Below are positions 17,607-28,400 of a DNA stretch of 64,000 bases, in pieces; position 1 is the first letter of the stretch; each line of letters opens with the position of its first letter. The notes beneath the pieces were generated by a model. The model made no database searches. It saw nothing but the letters and a program-made list of their open reading frames with translations, and was not told the DNA's origin. A program made the translations under genes and the position numbers. The stretch is from Psychroserpens sp. (GTDB lineage: Bacteria; Bacteroidota; Bacteroidia; Flavobacteriales; Flavobacteriaceae), in NCBI GenBank assembly GCA_017643165.1, contig JAEPNY010000003.1, forward strand, positions 354,007-418,006. Reading direction: 5' to 3'.

Positions 17607-20600
17607 TTAGAGTCGCAGAGAGAAGTGACCTTTAACTTGAAATGCAATATTATCTTTCTTCACATCAGCAACAAACCAATAATCATTGGCAGGCATAAGA
17701 TTACCGTTATAAGTACCATCCCAACCACGAGAATCTGAGGTCAAGGTCTTTAATAATTTTCCGTAGCGATCATAAATATATACGATAGTTCCGGTTAGTG
17801 TTTCTACACCTGTTATATGCCATGTATCGAAATAGGAATCACCATTAGGCGTAAAGAATTTAGGAGCATCAATAACTACAATCTCCTTAGAAACTTCAGC
17901 ACAACCATTAAGATCGATGATTGTAATTGTATGGTATCCTAAACTTACATTTTCGAATACATTTGATTCTTGAGGTGGGTTATCATCTAATTGATATAAA
18001 TAATTTCCTATTCCGCTAACCGTAACGATAATATTATTAGGATCAGAAAAATCAATAGACTCTGTAATTTCGATCGTTGCAGCTTCAGATTCAGAAACTG
18101 TAAATATTCTTACGGTTTCACAGCCATTAGGCGTTGTTACCGTCACAGAATAAGTCCCTGTTTCAGTCAGTTCAATCTCAGGTGTGATTTCGCCCGTAGA
18201 CCATAGATAACTATCACCTAAATTGTTGGTATTAGCACTTACCAATAGTGGTAAATCGTCTAGACAGATCACTTGATCATCTAAATCTATAATTGGTTTT
18301 TCAAAGACAATAGTTTCAAATTGAGTGATGCTATAGCAACCTGTGTTATTATTTTCAATTCGTACAAAAATGAGGTCATTGGTCATAGCGTCATATGTGG
18401 TACCAAGATCTTCAATGCCTTCTTCAGCCAATACAATATCATTATAATACGTAATTGTAAAGTTACTTGGGTTTTGTCCACCTAAAATTGCCGCATTCTG
18501 TTCCGTTAGTGTAAACGTATAGAAGCCATCGTAATCATCATCACAAGTCTCCATATTATCTGGTTGATTAGCTATTGGTAATGGGTTTATCTGTAATGTA
18601 AACTCATGGATGTAAAAACAGTGCGTTGTTGAGAATTCTATACGTGCAAATAAGGTGTCATTTGCGGTTTGATAGGCATAATCGTTATTTAATGCATTTG
18701 TTTCATTTTGCGCGTCCATCATGGTTGGATAATACGTCACCACTACATTAGCAAATTGTGCTAATAAATCAGAGTTAATTGTTGAAAGATCTACAGTTCC
18801 AGTTGCGGTGTCACATATTTCAAATACTGATAAATTGTTAATTGCAGGTGGTAGGTTAACATCTAGATTTAAATCGACATAAGTGAAGCAATCTGCTACT
18901 TGGTTGTAAACTTTGATGTAAACAGTTTGAGGATTTGAAGTATTCTGAAAAGCCGTTGGATTTGCGATAGTATTTGTATCTGCATTCAAATCATCAAGTG
19001 TTTCAAAATACGTTATAACATTGTCCGGAATAGGGTTAGCAAATAATTCAGATTCTGCAAGTGTAAGATCAAATTGGGATAACCCATCATAATCGTCGTC
19101 ACATGTTTGAAGTGTGTTCGGCGTATTTGGATGTGGATTCACAATGAGGTTGAATTGTGTTATACTGAAACATCCTGTTGTATTGTTTTCTACTCTTGCG
19201 TATATGGTTTGTCCTTGTTGACCTAAGTAGTCATTCGCTAACGGATTAGTATCATTTTCTGCATCAGTTAAGGTTACAAAATAGTTCACACTATAATCCA
19301 CATTACTTTGGGTTCCTAAAATTTCAGGGTTTTGAGAGTATAGACTAAAAATGGCTGTATTGTCGTTGCTAATATCGTCACAAGCTTGTAAATCAGCTGG
19401 CTGATTAGCAATAGGCGATGGATTTACGGTAAGATTAAAACCATAAATAGCATAACAAAGCGTACTGTTAAATGAGACTCTGATAAAAATAGTATCATTA
19501 GTTGTACTATAGGTGTAGTTAGTATTTAAAGCATTTGTCATAGTTTCAGCATCTGCTTGGGTGCTATAAAAACTAATCGATTTATCATTGGTATCATCTA
19601 AAGCAACACTAATAATTTCATTGAGGTCAAAACTATTGGTAGCATTTTCACAAATCTCATAAGATTGAAAATCGTTTATAACTGGCGGAAGATTTACAAT
19701 CAAGTCTAATGGAATAGCCACGAAACAATTCGAAATCGTATTTGTTATCTTAATGAAAACCGTTTGCGGATTTGAAATGTTTGTATATGCATTCGGATTT
19801 GTAATTGGGTTCGTATCTGCCTCAAGATCTGCCATTGTTTCAAAATAAGAAACCACAATATTGTCTTGTCTTACGTCTAGAACTTCCAGTTCTGAAATGG
19901 TAAGATCGAATGTTACTAATCCATCATAGTCATCATCACAAGCTACTAATGGAGCGGCAAGGTTAGCTTCTGGAACTTGTATAACATTAAGTTCAAAACT
20001 CGTTATGGAGTTACAGATAGTTCCATTATCAATGACAGCGAAGATTTGCTGTGGATTCACTGTGTTTTCAAACTGAAAAGGAATCGGATTAGTTAAATTT
20101 TCGGCATCGTTCATAGTCAAATAGAACGTTATATCTAATGTGTCATTAATTCCTTGTGCCATTTCTTGAGCCTTTATATTAAGGTCAAATAGCTCACTAC
20201 CATCATTCGATATATCATCACAAACAAACCAGTCTGTTGGCCCATTAAAAACAGGATTTGTTCCAACTTCGATTATAAATGAAGTGGTATCGTAACAGTT
20301 TGGATCCGTAAGGTTCTGAACTCTCACATAAATTGTTTGTGGGTTAGACGTATTTTGATAAGCAACTGTTTTATCGATAACGTTGGTATTATTGTCGGCA
20401 TCAAATTGACTTTCGAAGTACAAGACCTCTTTTCCGATCTGACCATTTAATATTTCAGCGTCTTTAGTTTCAAATATAAAGTCTGCGATATCGTCACTTG
20501 CATCCTCGCAAATCCTATAATTAGTAATCGCTATGAATTGCGGAAGTGTATTAACTATGATCTCAAGGGTTTCGGTTGAATAACAACCTGTAATTGTGTT

Positions 20601-23288
20601 TTCGATCCTTGCATATACCGTTTCCGTAGCTGCTGCATAGGACGTCGGAGTAAGAATCGGATTAGTAGAATTGTTAGCATCGATTTGGGAATTATAATAT
20701 GTAATAGCTCTATCTGTAGTATCAGGTACAAGTTCAGGAATTGTTGATTCTAGATCAACGATAAAAACTCCATCCTGATCATCATCACAAATAATTATAG
20801 ATGCTGGCTGGTTTGAAATAGGAGCAGGTAGCACTTCAATTTCAAATGCAATGATATCGGCACAGCTTGTGGTATTTGGAGATATACTTGCATATATCAT
20901 TTGAGGATTGGATATATTCGTATAAAAAGTTGGTAATATATTGTTATTATTATTCGCATCATCTTCAGATTCAAAATAAGTAACCGTAAAATCATCAGTC
21001 TGATTATTAGTGATTAAAGCATCATAAAAACTTAAGTCAATCACCGTAATCCCGTCCTGATCAAAATCACACACTGTTTGGTCAGCAATAGGATCGAATT
21101 CAATGATAGGATTTAAATGAATATTAAATTCTGAAACTTCTTGACAAAATGGACTCGTGATTGTTATATATAGCGTTTGAGGATTGGATGTAGGTATGAA
21201 TGGAACTGATGTGTCTATGGCATTAATCATATTATCTCGATCAGACTCTGTTAGATAGAACTCTAGATCTACATTATATTCCATCACGTCCTCGATATCT
21301 CCGAGGAATCCTCCAGTAGCTTCTAACAAAAAGATCTCTTCAATTCCGTCATTCAGTTCATCGCAAATAAATAGGTCTCGGATATCTCCACCTGTCAATA
21401 ATAAGTTAGTATGGACTTCAATAGGAGTAGTAGATACGCATCCTGTAACGGCGTCTTCAACTCTAATAAAAAGCGTTTGTTCATTTACTTGATTATTTGC
21501 ATAATTAGTAACGTTTATAATAGGGTTAATACCCAAATTGGCATCGTCCTGTGTTTCATGAAAGGTAACATTTACACCAGTTAGACCTTCTAGGACATCA
21601 TCAATAATTGATGTGAGGTCGAAGGTTGCAAACCCGTCATGATCACTATCACAGGCATCAATGTAGTGGTTCTCTGTATTAATTACAGGGTTGTCTCTAA
21701 CCTCAATATCTAATGAAGTAGTAATCGAACAACCTGTATTTAAATCTGTTACATTAACGTAAACAGTTTCATTTGGTTGAATATTCACATAGGGAAAAGG
21801 GAGCGCATTCGTGCCATTTGTGGCATCTATGGGCGTACTATGATAAGTCACATTATAATTTGGATTACTATTTGTGATCTCATCATTTTTTTGAGAAAGA
21901 TCTATGGTTGTACTACCATCAGCGATCGAATCATCACAGGTAATAAGGGGCGTTGGAGTAATAATTTGAGGTAATGGATTTACAATAAGGTTAAAAGTTT
22001 GGAATGCCAAACATCCATTGATGTCATCTTCAATTCGCACAAAAATAGTTTGCGGATTTGATGTATTTTGAATCGTTCCTGAAATAGCATTGATGCCATT
22101 CGTGGCATCAGTAGCGCTTGTATGATAACTAACGGTATAACTTGAAGGTGGAACAGCGGCTAACGCGTCGGCATCCATAGTTGAAAGGTCAAATGTCTCA
22201 ATTTCATCAGCACTTATATCATCACAAAGTTCGTAATCTGGAATTGCGCCAGCGGCTTGTGTTGAACTTAATATTACGTTTACCGTGTCTTCGATTAAAC
22301 AGGTTGAACCTGCTAATGGGATTTCTATTTCAACACGATAATCACCAGTTTGTGTAGCCGTTAATGTTGGTTGCGTTTCTCCTGGAATTATAGTATTGTT
22401 CAAGTACCATGAATAGGTTGCTAACGGATTATTGATGTTTCCATTTAATGTAACCTCTGAGGCACATGTTTGAATATCAGATCCTAGATCAACATCTGCA
22501 TCAAAACTATTTCCTTCTATAAAAACTGCAGAATCATAGTTTCGGTCAGTTTGATCTGCAATTATTAGTTTAATATGATACTGTACATTAGGTTGTATTA
22601 CAGCATTAGCGGTCATTACGGTAGTTCGTCCATTATAATTGGTATCACCAATATTGTAACCATCGAAATATTGTTCATTTGATGCTGCACAAAAACCTAC
22701 GATTTCATCGTGAATTGTATTGGTATTAACTGGTATTGTAGTTGATGGTATAACCGCAAGATTGACGTAAGGATCAGGAGTTCCAGCTTCTTTTATTAAA
22801 AATGCGAAACCATCTGAATATTGACATGGAAAATTTCCGAAGTACTCTTCTGAAGCTAAAATATAGTTGAATTGAATTTGACTAGATACTGAAATAAAAT
22901 CGAATTCAATGGATGTTGCATTTAGAGTACCCGTAATTCCAAGAGCAGTTTCCAAATCTCCGTCAGTTCCCCAATTAGGTTCACCTTCGTTAAGGATTTC
23001 TGTGTTAATACCATTTCCTCCAGATGTTGCATTTCCAGTAGAGAGCATAATTCCATTTTCGAATGGAAAATTTGAACCAGCACGTTCGAAGTAAGCAAAG
23101 CTATTAAAGCCATTTACTTGTCCGTTAATTTGTGACTGAATATTGGAAGTTTCTACACAACCTTGTACAAGATTGTTCTCTATAAGTTCTTGAGCAGTGA
23201 ATGTGTTATCAATACTTATTTGCTGAGCGTTCGCGAAGCAGCAAAATAGACATGCTATAATGTAGAGGGATTGTTTCAAAAATGTCAT
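17607..23288 (-). CDS. Giant T9SS type-B sorted adhesin-like protein with 14 tandem modules (1893 aa)
   Basis: The signal peptide is MTFLKQSLYIIACLFCCFANAQ. A choice-of-anchor L domain (about 25-270) is followed by an Ig-like segment (to about 350). Then come 14 tandem modules of about 90-97 aa, each starting with C-D/E and a Ca-loop-like DxDxDG run (for example CDDDYDG, CDFDQDG), with a YY/F-x-[ST]-x-x-DA core, NTSNPQTIYVRV and a second Cys near the end. An Ig-like segment and the type-B C-terminal signal (APKFFTPNGDSYFDTW, YIYDRYGKLL, GWDGTYNG) finish it. Modules 9-11 and 12-14 are a duplicated block. Two cysteines per module suggest one disulfide each and the acidic loops suggest calcium binding (inference). 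T9SS would export it to the cell surface. No partner PorP/SprF gene is nearby. Confidence 0.9.
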   Translation of the reverse strand: MTFLKQSLYIIACLFCCFANAQQISIDNTFTAQELIENNLVQGCVETSNIQSQINGQVNGFNSFAYFERAGSNFPFENGIMLSTGNATSGGNGINTEILNEGEPNWGTDGDLETALGITGTLNATSIEFDFISVSSQIQFNYILASEEYFGNFPCQYSDGFAFLIKEAGTPDPYVNLAVIPSTTIPVNTNTIHDEIVGFCAASNEQYFDGYNIGDTNYNGRTTVMTANAVIQPNVQYHIKLIIADQTDRNYDSAVFIEGNSFDADVDLGSDIQTCASEVTLNGNINNPLATYSWYLNNTIIPGETQPTLTATQTGDYRVEIEIPLAGSTCLIEDTVNVILSSTQAAGAIPDYELCDDISADEIETFDLSTMDADALAAVPPSSYTVSYHTSATDATNGINAISGTIQNTSNPQTIFVRIEDDINGCLAFQTFNLIVNPLPQIITPTPLITCDDSIADGSTTIDLSQKNDEITNSNPNYNVTYHSTPIDATNGTNALPFPYVNIQPNETVYVNVTDLNTGCSITTSLDIEVRDNPVINTENHYIDACDSDHDGFATFDLTSIIDDVLEGLTGVNVTFHETQDDANLGINPIINVTNYANNQVNEQTLFIRVEDAVTGCVSTTPIEVHTNLLLTGGDIRDLFICDELNDGIEEIFLLEATGGFLGDIEDVMEYNVDLEFYLTESDRDNMINAIDTSVPFIPTSNPQTLYITITSPFCQEVSEFNIHLNPIIEFDPIADQTVCDFDQDGITVIDLSFYDALITNNQTDDFTVTYFESEDDANNNNNILPTFYTNISNPQMIYASISPNTTSCADIIAFEIEVLPAPISNQPASIIICDDDQDGVFIVDLESTIPELVPDTTDRAITYYNSQIDANNSTNPILTPTSYAAATETVYARIENTITGCYSTETLEIIVNTLPQFIAITNYRICEDASDDIADFIFETKDAEILNGQIGKEVLYFESQFDADNNTNVIDKTVAYQNTSNPQTIYVRVQNLTDPNCYDTTSFIIEVGTNPVFNGPTDWFVCDDISNDGSELFDLNIKAQEMAQGINDTLDITFYLTMNDAENLTNPIPFQFENTVNPQQIFAVIDNGTICNSITSFELNVIQVPEANLAAPLVACDDDYDGLVTFDLTISELEVLDVRQDNIVVSYFETMADLEADTNPITNPNAYTNISNPQTVFIKITNTISNCFVAIPLDLIVNLPPVINDFQSYEICENATNSFDLNEIISVALDDTNDKSISFYSTQADAETMTNALNTNYTYSTTNDTIFIRVSFNSTLCYAIYGFNLTVNPSPIANQPADLQACDDISNDNTAIFSLYSQNPEILGTQSNVDYSVNYFVTLTDAENDTNPLANDYLGQQGQTIYARVENNTTGCFSITQFNLIVNPHPNTPNTLQTCDDDYDGLSQFDLTLAESELFANPIPDNVITYFETLDDLNADTNTIANPTAFQNTSNPQTVYIKVYNQVADCFTYVDLNLDVNLPPAINNLSVFEICDTATGTVDLSTINSDLLAQFANVVVTYYPTMMDAQNETNALNNDYAYQTANDTLFARIEFSTTHCFYIHEFTLQINPLPIANQPDNMETCDDDYDGFYTFTLTEQNAAILGGQNPSNFTITYYNDIVLAEEGIEDLGTTYDAMTNDLIFVRIENNNTGCYSITQFETIVFEKPIIDLDDQVICLDDLPLLVSANTNNLGDSYLWSTGEITPEIELTETGTYSVTVTTPNGCETVRIFTVSESEAATIEITESIDFSDPNNIIVTVSGIGNYLYQLDDNPPQESNVFENVSLGYHTITIIDLNGCAEVSKEIVVIDAPKFFTPNGDSYFDTWHITGVETLTGTIVYIYDRYGKLLKTLTSDSRGWDGTYNGNLMPANDYWFVADVKKDNIAFQVKGHFSLRL
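18267..19103 (-). repeat. Second copy of a three-module block inside the giant adhesin gene
   Basis: Modules 12-14 (96 + 90 + 93 codons = 279 codons, 837 nt). Each module pairs with its counterpart three modules earlier: 12 with 9, 13 with 10, 14 with 11, and paired modules have identical lengths. By hand count 52 of 96 residues agree between modules 9 and 12. Module 12 opens CDDDYDGLSQFDLT. Confidence 0.85.
19104..19940 (-). repeat. First copy of a three-module block inside the giant adhesin gene
   Basis: Modules 9-11, again 837 nt. Shared marks with the second copy include ADTN in the middle of modules 9/12, VNLPP at their ends, TNALN and SPIANQP or LPIANQP in modules 10/13, and NNTTGCFSITQF or NNNTGCYSITQF in modules 11/14. 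Earlier modules 1-8 do not show this three-step periodicity clearly. Confidence 0.85.
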
Positions 23289-23552
23289 TCGTAAGCGGTT
23301 AAGTTAATGGTATCAATAGTGACTTATTTGGGACTAGCTATAGTACTGATATCCTTATGGTGTGAAAAGTACATGTAAATAAGCTGAAATGCAAAAAAAC
23401 ACGATGAAATGCATAAAATTTTAACATTTAATCTGTATTTCGCGTCAATTCTACGAATTTGGCATGTGTTCGGACGAAAAATGAGCCGTCAAGAACTTCT
23501 TGTACTGGCTTAGATTTAGATGTTTATAAATCAGTAAATTACTCCAGAATGT
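23289..23552. other. Intergenic gap in the T9SS island
   Basis: These 264 nt lie between two minus-strand T9SS genes. I find no open frame of note, no convincing terminator and no exact TAnnTTTG box on the minus strand, so the promoter of the 1893-aa gene is not identified. Confidence 0.5.
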
Positions 23553-25394
23553 TTAGTAATTAACATAGACCCATCCAATCTGAGAATCATAGTTAGAATC
23601 ATTTGGATTTAAGACATAAAAGTAGGTGCCAACAGGAACAAGATTACCTTTATTATTTATTCCACGGTTAATTCGACCATACCATTTTGTATCGTTATCA
23701 CCCTCAAAAATTAGGGTTCCATAACGATTGTAAATTTTGAGCTCATGATTTTCGAAGACATCATATAGACCTTGAATATTGAACCAGTCATTTGTACCAT
23801 CATCATTTGGAGAGAATCCTTCTGGGACATATGGTGGGCAATTTTCAACAGAAACTATAAACTCATAGGCATCATAACATGGCGGATTATCAACTCTCAC
23901 ATAAATTGTAATAGGATTACTCGTATTATTATAAAATTCTGGGTCTGTAATTTCATTCGTATTTGATTCGAGATCAGATATTGATTCGAAAAAGCTACTA
24001 TTAGTGGAAACGGAAATGGACTGATTAAAAAGCTCAATAAGGTTGAAAGTAGCACTATTAAAACCTTCATTGCATGCTATTTGTTCTGGCAATTCTTGAA
24101 TAGGAGGTACTACTAATAGCTCAATTAATTGTTCATTAGAATTATTAGTTTCATTTATTTCGATAACTGTGCTCATACCTGTGCCATCATCATCCACAAC
24201 TGCAATCAATAAAAAGATGTCACTGATAGTTTCAGGTAGACTAAACGTTACTGTTTGAGTTTCGATTCCATCTATAGGAATCACATTTATGGTTGATGAC
24301 TGTCCAACTAAACTGCCATCGGCGTAAAAGGCAATAGGGGTATTGGCTGGCAATGCATCAGTACTGTTCGTATTAGAAATTGTGAAATCAATCGTAATAG
24401 AACGATCACCGCAGTTCACATCATAATCGTCCATAACTATGCGTGCATCTGGTAATTGGCTATTTAATACTGTTACGATATTGTTTAGAATTATGAGATC
24501 TGCCCTAAAAACACCAAACTCATCTAATGCACCTGTAGTCAATCTAATCTCGGCGGAAGTGTCGCCAATATTAATATTATCTTGGATATCATATACATCT
24601 AAATCACAATTGTAATAGGTGTTAGAATTTGTAAAAGAATTCGTTCCATTAAAGGCATTGTCTGCGAGATTTAGTGGCGGATTGGATAATATATTATTGT
24701 TTATAGATAAGCTTTCGCCAAAATTCAAATTATTGTCCCCTTCCCATGCTAAGAACCCAATTTTCGCACCAACGTTATCGATAACATTGAGATTATCTAT
24801 TGAGATAATTTTTTCTTGATTATTTCTATTAATTATTTCTAAGCCTTGATAAAGATTAAGTTGATTTAATGGGAGCGTATCGTCTTCATAGATGATATAA
24901 ATGCTCCATCCTGCAAAATTCGTTCTATTATTACAATAGCCAGGCGTTGTAGTTAGATCATTGGTAATATCAAGATCAGAAAATGTATATGTAATATTAC
25001 CGTTTGAAATTATGAGATCAGTTATGTCAGCATAACACGAGAAGTACGTGAGGGTCTCGCTGAATGGTTCTGTATAATCCACTGTGTAGGTGTCTTCAGC
25101 CGTAATAGTCATTCCGTTTAATGCAACTTCTTGATCACCAAAACCAGAACCAGCCCAATATAAATAAGCAGCAATAATTGTTGCATCACTAGATAAGTTC
25201 AAATCAGCGCTAGATGACTCAAGGGGAAAGCAAAAACTAAAGTCTAAGTTGTTTTCAAATGGGTTAAGCGTATTACCGATGGCTGTATAATCAAAACGAC
25301 CATTAAATTGCTGGAATAACTCTATATCTTGAGCATTAGAGGGTAGTGCGCATAGTAGTAAGACAAGTAGTATGATCGATCTACAATTCCTCAT
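23553..25394 (-). CDS. T9SS type-B sorted surface protein, 613 aa
   Basis: I use ATG 25394 (MRNCRSIILLVLLLCALPSNAQ, a clear signal peptide); the frame can be extended three codons to a TTG. The N-terminal 320 residues form a beta-rich region with AAYLYWAGSG and FAGWSIYIIYED, resembling DUF3344-type surface domains. A CARDB-like Ig segment follows (about 330-450; ITIDFTISNTNS, then VVDDDG and EINETNN), one cysteine-bounded module (ACNEGFNSATFNL), and a canonical gliding-type C-terminal domain (PEGFSPNDDGTNDWFNI, IYNRYGTLIFEG, VPVGTYFYVL, GWVYVNY). This C-terminal domain is closer to the family consensus than those of its three neighbours. Secreted by T9SS and probably surface-attached; function unknown. 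Confidence 0.87.
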   Translation of the reverse strand: MRNCRSIILLVLLLCALPSNAQDIELFQQFNGRFDYTAIGNTLNPFENNLDFSFCFPLESSSADLNLSSDATIIAAYLYWAGSGFGDQEVALNGMTITAEDTYTVDYTEPFSETLTYFSCYADITDLIISNGNITYTFSDLDITNDLTTTPGYCNNRTNFAGWSIYIIYEDDTLPLNQLNLYQGLEIINRNNQEKIISIDNLNVIDNVGAKIGFLAWEGDNNLNFGESLSINNNILSNPPLNLADNAFNGTNSFTNSNTYYNCDLDVYDIQDNINIGDTSAEIRLTTGALDEFGVFRADLIILNNIVTVLNSQLPDARIVMDDYDVNCGDRSITIDFTISNTNSTDALPANTPIAFYADGSLVGQSSTINVIPIDGIETQTVTFSLPETISDIFLLIAVVDDDGTGMSTVIEINETNNSNEQLIELLVVPPIQELPEQIACNEGFNSATFNLIELFNQSISVSTNSSFFESISDLESNTNEITDPEFYNNTSNPITIYVRVDNPPCYDAYEFIVSVENCPPYVPEGFSPNDDGTNDWFNIQGLYDVFENHELKIYNRYGTLIFEGDNDTKWYGRINRGINNKGNLVPVGTYFYVLNPNDSNYDSQIGWVYVNY

Positions 25395-25434
25395 TAGGAG
25401 CAAATTAATGTCCTAATTTACACTTTTTTTTGCA

Positions 25435-28400
25435 TTAGCGTTTTAAGGCAAAATGACTTTGGAATGTACGGCCATCTTCTAAGGTTACAACAAACCAATA
25501 ATCACTAGCTGGCATATTAGCGCCATTAAATGTACCGTCCCATCCTGGTCCAAGTGGGTCTAATTCTACAAGTAATTTTCCGTATCGATCGAAGATCAAA
25601 ATTTGAGAGTTTGGTTGAAAATCTGATGAGATCCCTTTTACTTGCCAATATTGATTATACTCATCACCATTAGGTGTGAAAAATTTTGGGAATCCGATGA
25701 CTGACACTAATTCGTCAACGATTCCACAATTATTTTCAATATCTCTAACATAGATTGTATGGAACCCGAACGTTACATCTTCAAATACATTACTTTCTTG
25801 ATATGGTCCATTGATATCATCTAGTGCATATTCATACACACCTTCACCAGTTACAAAAACAGTTATAGTGTTGTTTTCAGTAGCATCCGTAACTTCAATA
25901 TCAGTAATAGTCGCAATATCTGACGGTAAGACCGTAATCGTTCTATCTTTAAAACAGCCATCTGTTGAAGTCACCCGAACCGTATAAGTTCCTGGTTCGT
26001 TTACTTCTATTTCAAATTCATCTTCTCCAGTAGACCATTCATAGTAATAATTATTTGGGATATCATCTATGAGTCCTCCAGTTAACGTTATTGTTTCTGG
26101 GAAACTGTTTAGACAATAGTAAAGTGTTTCTTGAATTTCAATATTAGGTAATTCAAATACCGTTAATTGAATTTCACTTACACCATAACAATCATTGACA
26201 TTTTCTACTCTCGCATAAATGGTTTGATTATAAGGAATCGTATTTGTAAAAGTCAGACCAAGTGGACTATCTTCTAACAAGGCATTTTCGTAAGTTTCAT
26301 AGTATGTCACATTTAAATTTGGCGGTAAACCAAAAAGTACAGTGTCGGTAGCATCATTGAGATTAAATGAGGTAAACCCATCTTCATTGCCGTCATAATC
26401 ACATTCCTCTAAAACAGCATTATTTGAAGCTGTAGTGCTAGCTTGTAATGTTAATTCAGCTATATTGGTACAGCCCGTAGTCGTATTGGTAACCAATGCG
26501 AAGATGACTTGTGGATTAAAATAGTTTTCGAAGGTATCGGCGTTTAATTCGTCTTCATCATTTTCAAGATCTGCCAGAGACACATAGAAATTGATCGTGC
26601 GATCTGTTGCACCACCAGTAATATCTTCAAAAGCTTGATTCAAATCAAATAAAGTAAACCCTTCTGGTATACCATCTTCATCACATTGTATAATTGTTGA
26701 ATCAAATGCTTCAGGCGCATTATTTATCGTGAACACAAAAGAATCGGTACTATAGCAATCAGTATTAGCATTATTCTCTATTCGAACGAATATCTCTTCA
26801 GAATTAGCAGTTGTGTTCGTATAGTTCAAATCAAGTGGATTTGTATTATTATCGGCGTCGTCTTGAGTTGGATGGTAAGAAATCGTGTATAAAGTTTCGT
26901 CTTGCGTCCCTAAAATACCTGTATTTAATTCCTCCAAGTCAATGGTAGTAAATCCGTCCATGCTATTACCCGTAAAGTCTGTATCACAAACTACAATGTC
27001 ATCTAAAGAACTAATCTCGGGAGTAATGAAAACGGTAATATCAAATGTGGTGGTTACATAACAGTTTGGATTTTCAAAATTTTCTACACGTACAACAATG
27101 GTTTGAACGCCTTCTGTTGCTCCAAATAAATCAATGATCTCATTTACGTTATTATCAGCATCCTCTAAAGTATTGTAGTATCGTACAGTATATTGCAGGG
27201 TATTTTGACCATTAAGCACTGCATCATTTTGAGTAGTAAGGTCTACATCTGAGGTTCCTGTTGGGTCACAAATAATAATGTCATCAGGTTGGGTCGCTGT
27301 TGGAAATTCAAAAAAGTTGACCACAGCTTCACCTTCAATCGGACATTCACCATTATTAGGTTCAATAAATACTTCATAGAACCCAGGTTCGTCAACAAAA
27401 AGCTCGAATGTTGTTTCTGTTAATTCGACATCATCCTTAAACCATGTATAATCTGCACCAGGAATATCATCAGCCATTAATGTGTATGTGTCATTCGTGC
27501 ATAATTTGAGTTCGGTTGTGCTTATTCCATTTTGAATGATATCGATCTGTGAGTTAAAAAGCGACTGTATAAAAGGAGGTAAACCGATCCGACTTAAATT
27601 ATTGAAGCCTCCATTGATATCTAATAAGATACCGTTCTCAACATAACCAACTGCTGCTCCCGTTGCTTCAGGATTGTTGATCACACCTAAAAATGTTCCT
27701 GATGTTGCGAAGTTGGCAAAACTAACTTGAGCACGATAAATCCGTCGATCTAGTCCTAGTTGTAAGGCGCCAGCACTTAAAGAATTTGAAGTGCTTATCG
27801 TTTGTATCGAACCAGGAATATCATCACTTTCAAGATCCCATTGTAAAAGGCTACTTGTACCACCACCATTGGCACCATTACCAACAGTTGCATACACTTT
27901 TCTATTCTCTGCTGAAAATTCAACACCATAAGGACTTGTATTATTTTCCGGACCATAAAGCTCAACCGAATTCGAAACAACACCTGTATCATTATCGAAG
28001 TCAAATAAATAAACGCCTCCAGCTGCATCACCAGCTGTCACCATTGCAAATCCATAATGCGCTACTCCTAATTTTGCACCGTCGGGAGATGCTTTGATAT
28101 AACCAAGTGCATTTCTTCTATATCCTGAAATTGGGACTTCCGGACCTACTGTCGAAATTACTGGTGTTGTATCTACACCATTAATATCTACTTTAAAGGC
28201 ATAAAAACTATCTGTGAAGTGGGTGATCACCCAGAATGATGAACAATCATCAGCGGCAACAGCCGTAATTTTTTCTGAACATTTATAAGAAGCTTCATCG
28301 AGATCGCCAGGATCATATGTGACTAATGGGACATTTTTTTCTGTATCGACCACGTCTCCTAAGCCGCCATTTAAGGTCATGTCGACCAAAGAATAATTAA

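Noticed and set aside
18267-23000. Non-coding tandem repeats
   Set aside because: All repeat units lie in one unbroken frame and are protein modules; DNA-level identity is low.
27786-28097. Plus-strand open frame rich in His and Gln opposite the propeller-domain gene
   Set aside because: Its composition is what the reverse strand of the beta-propeller coding region produces; no supporting signal.
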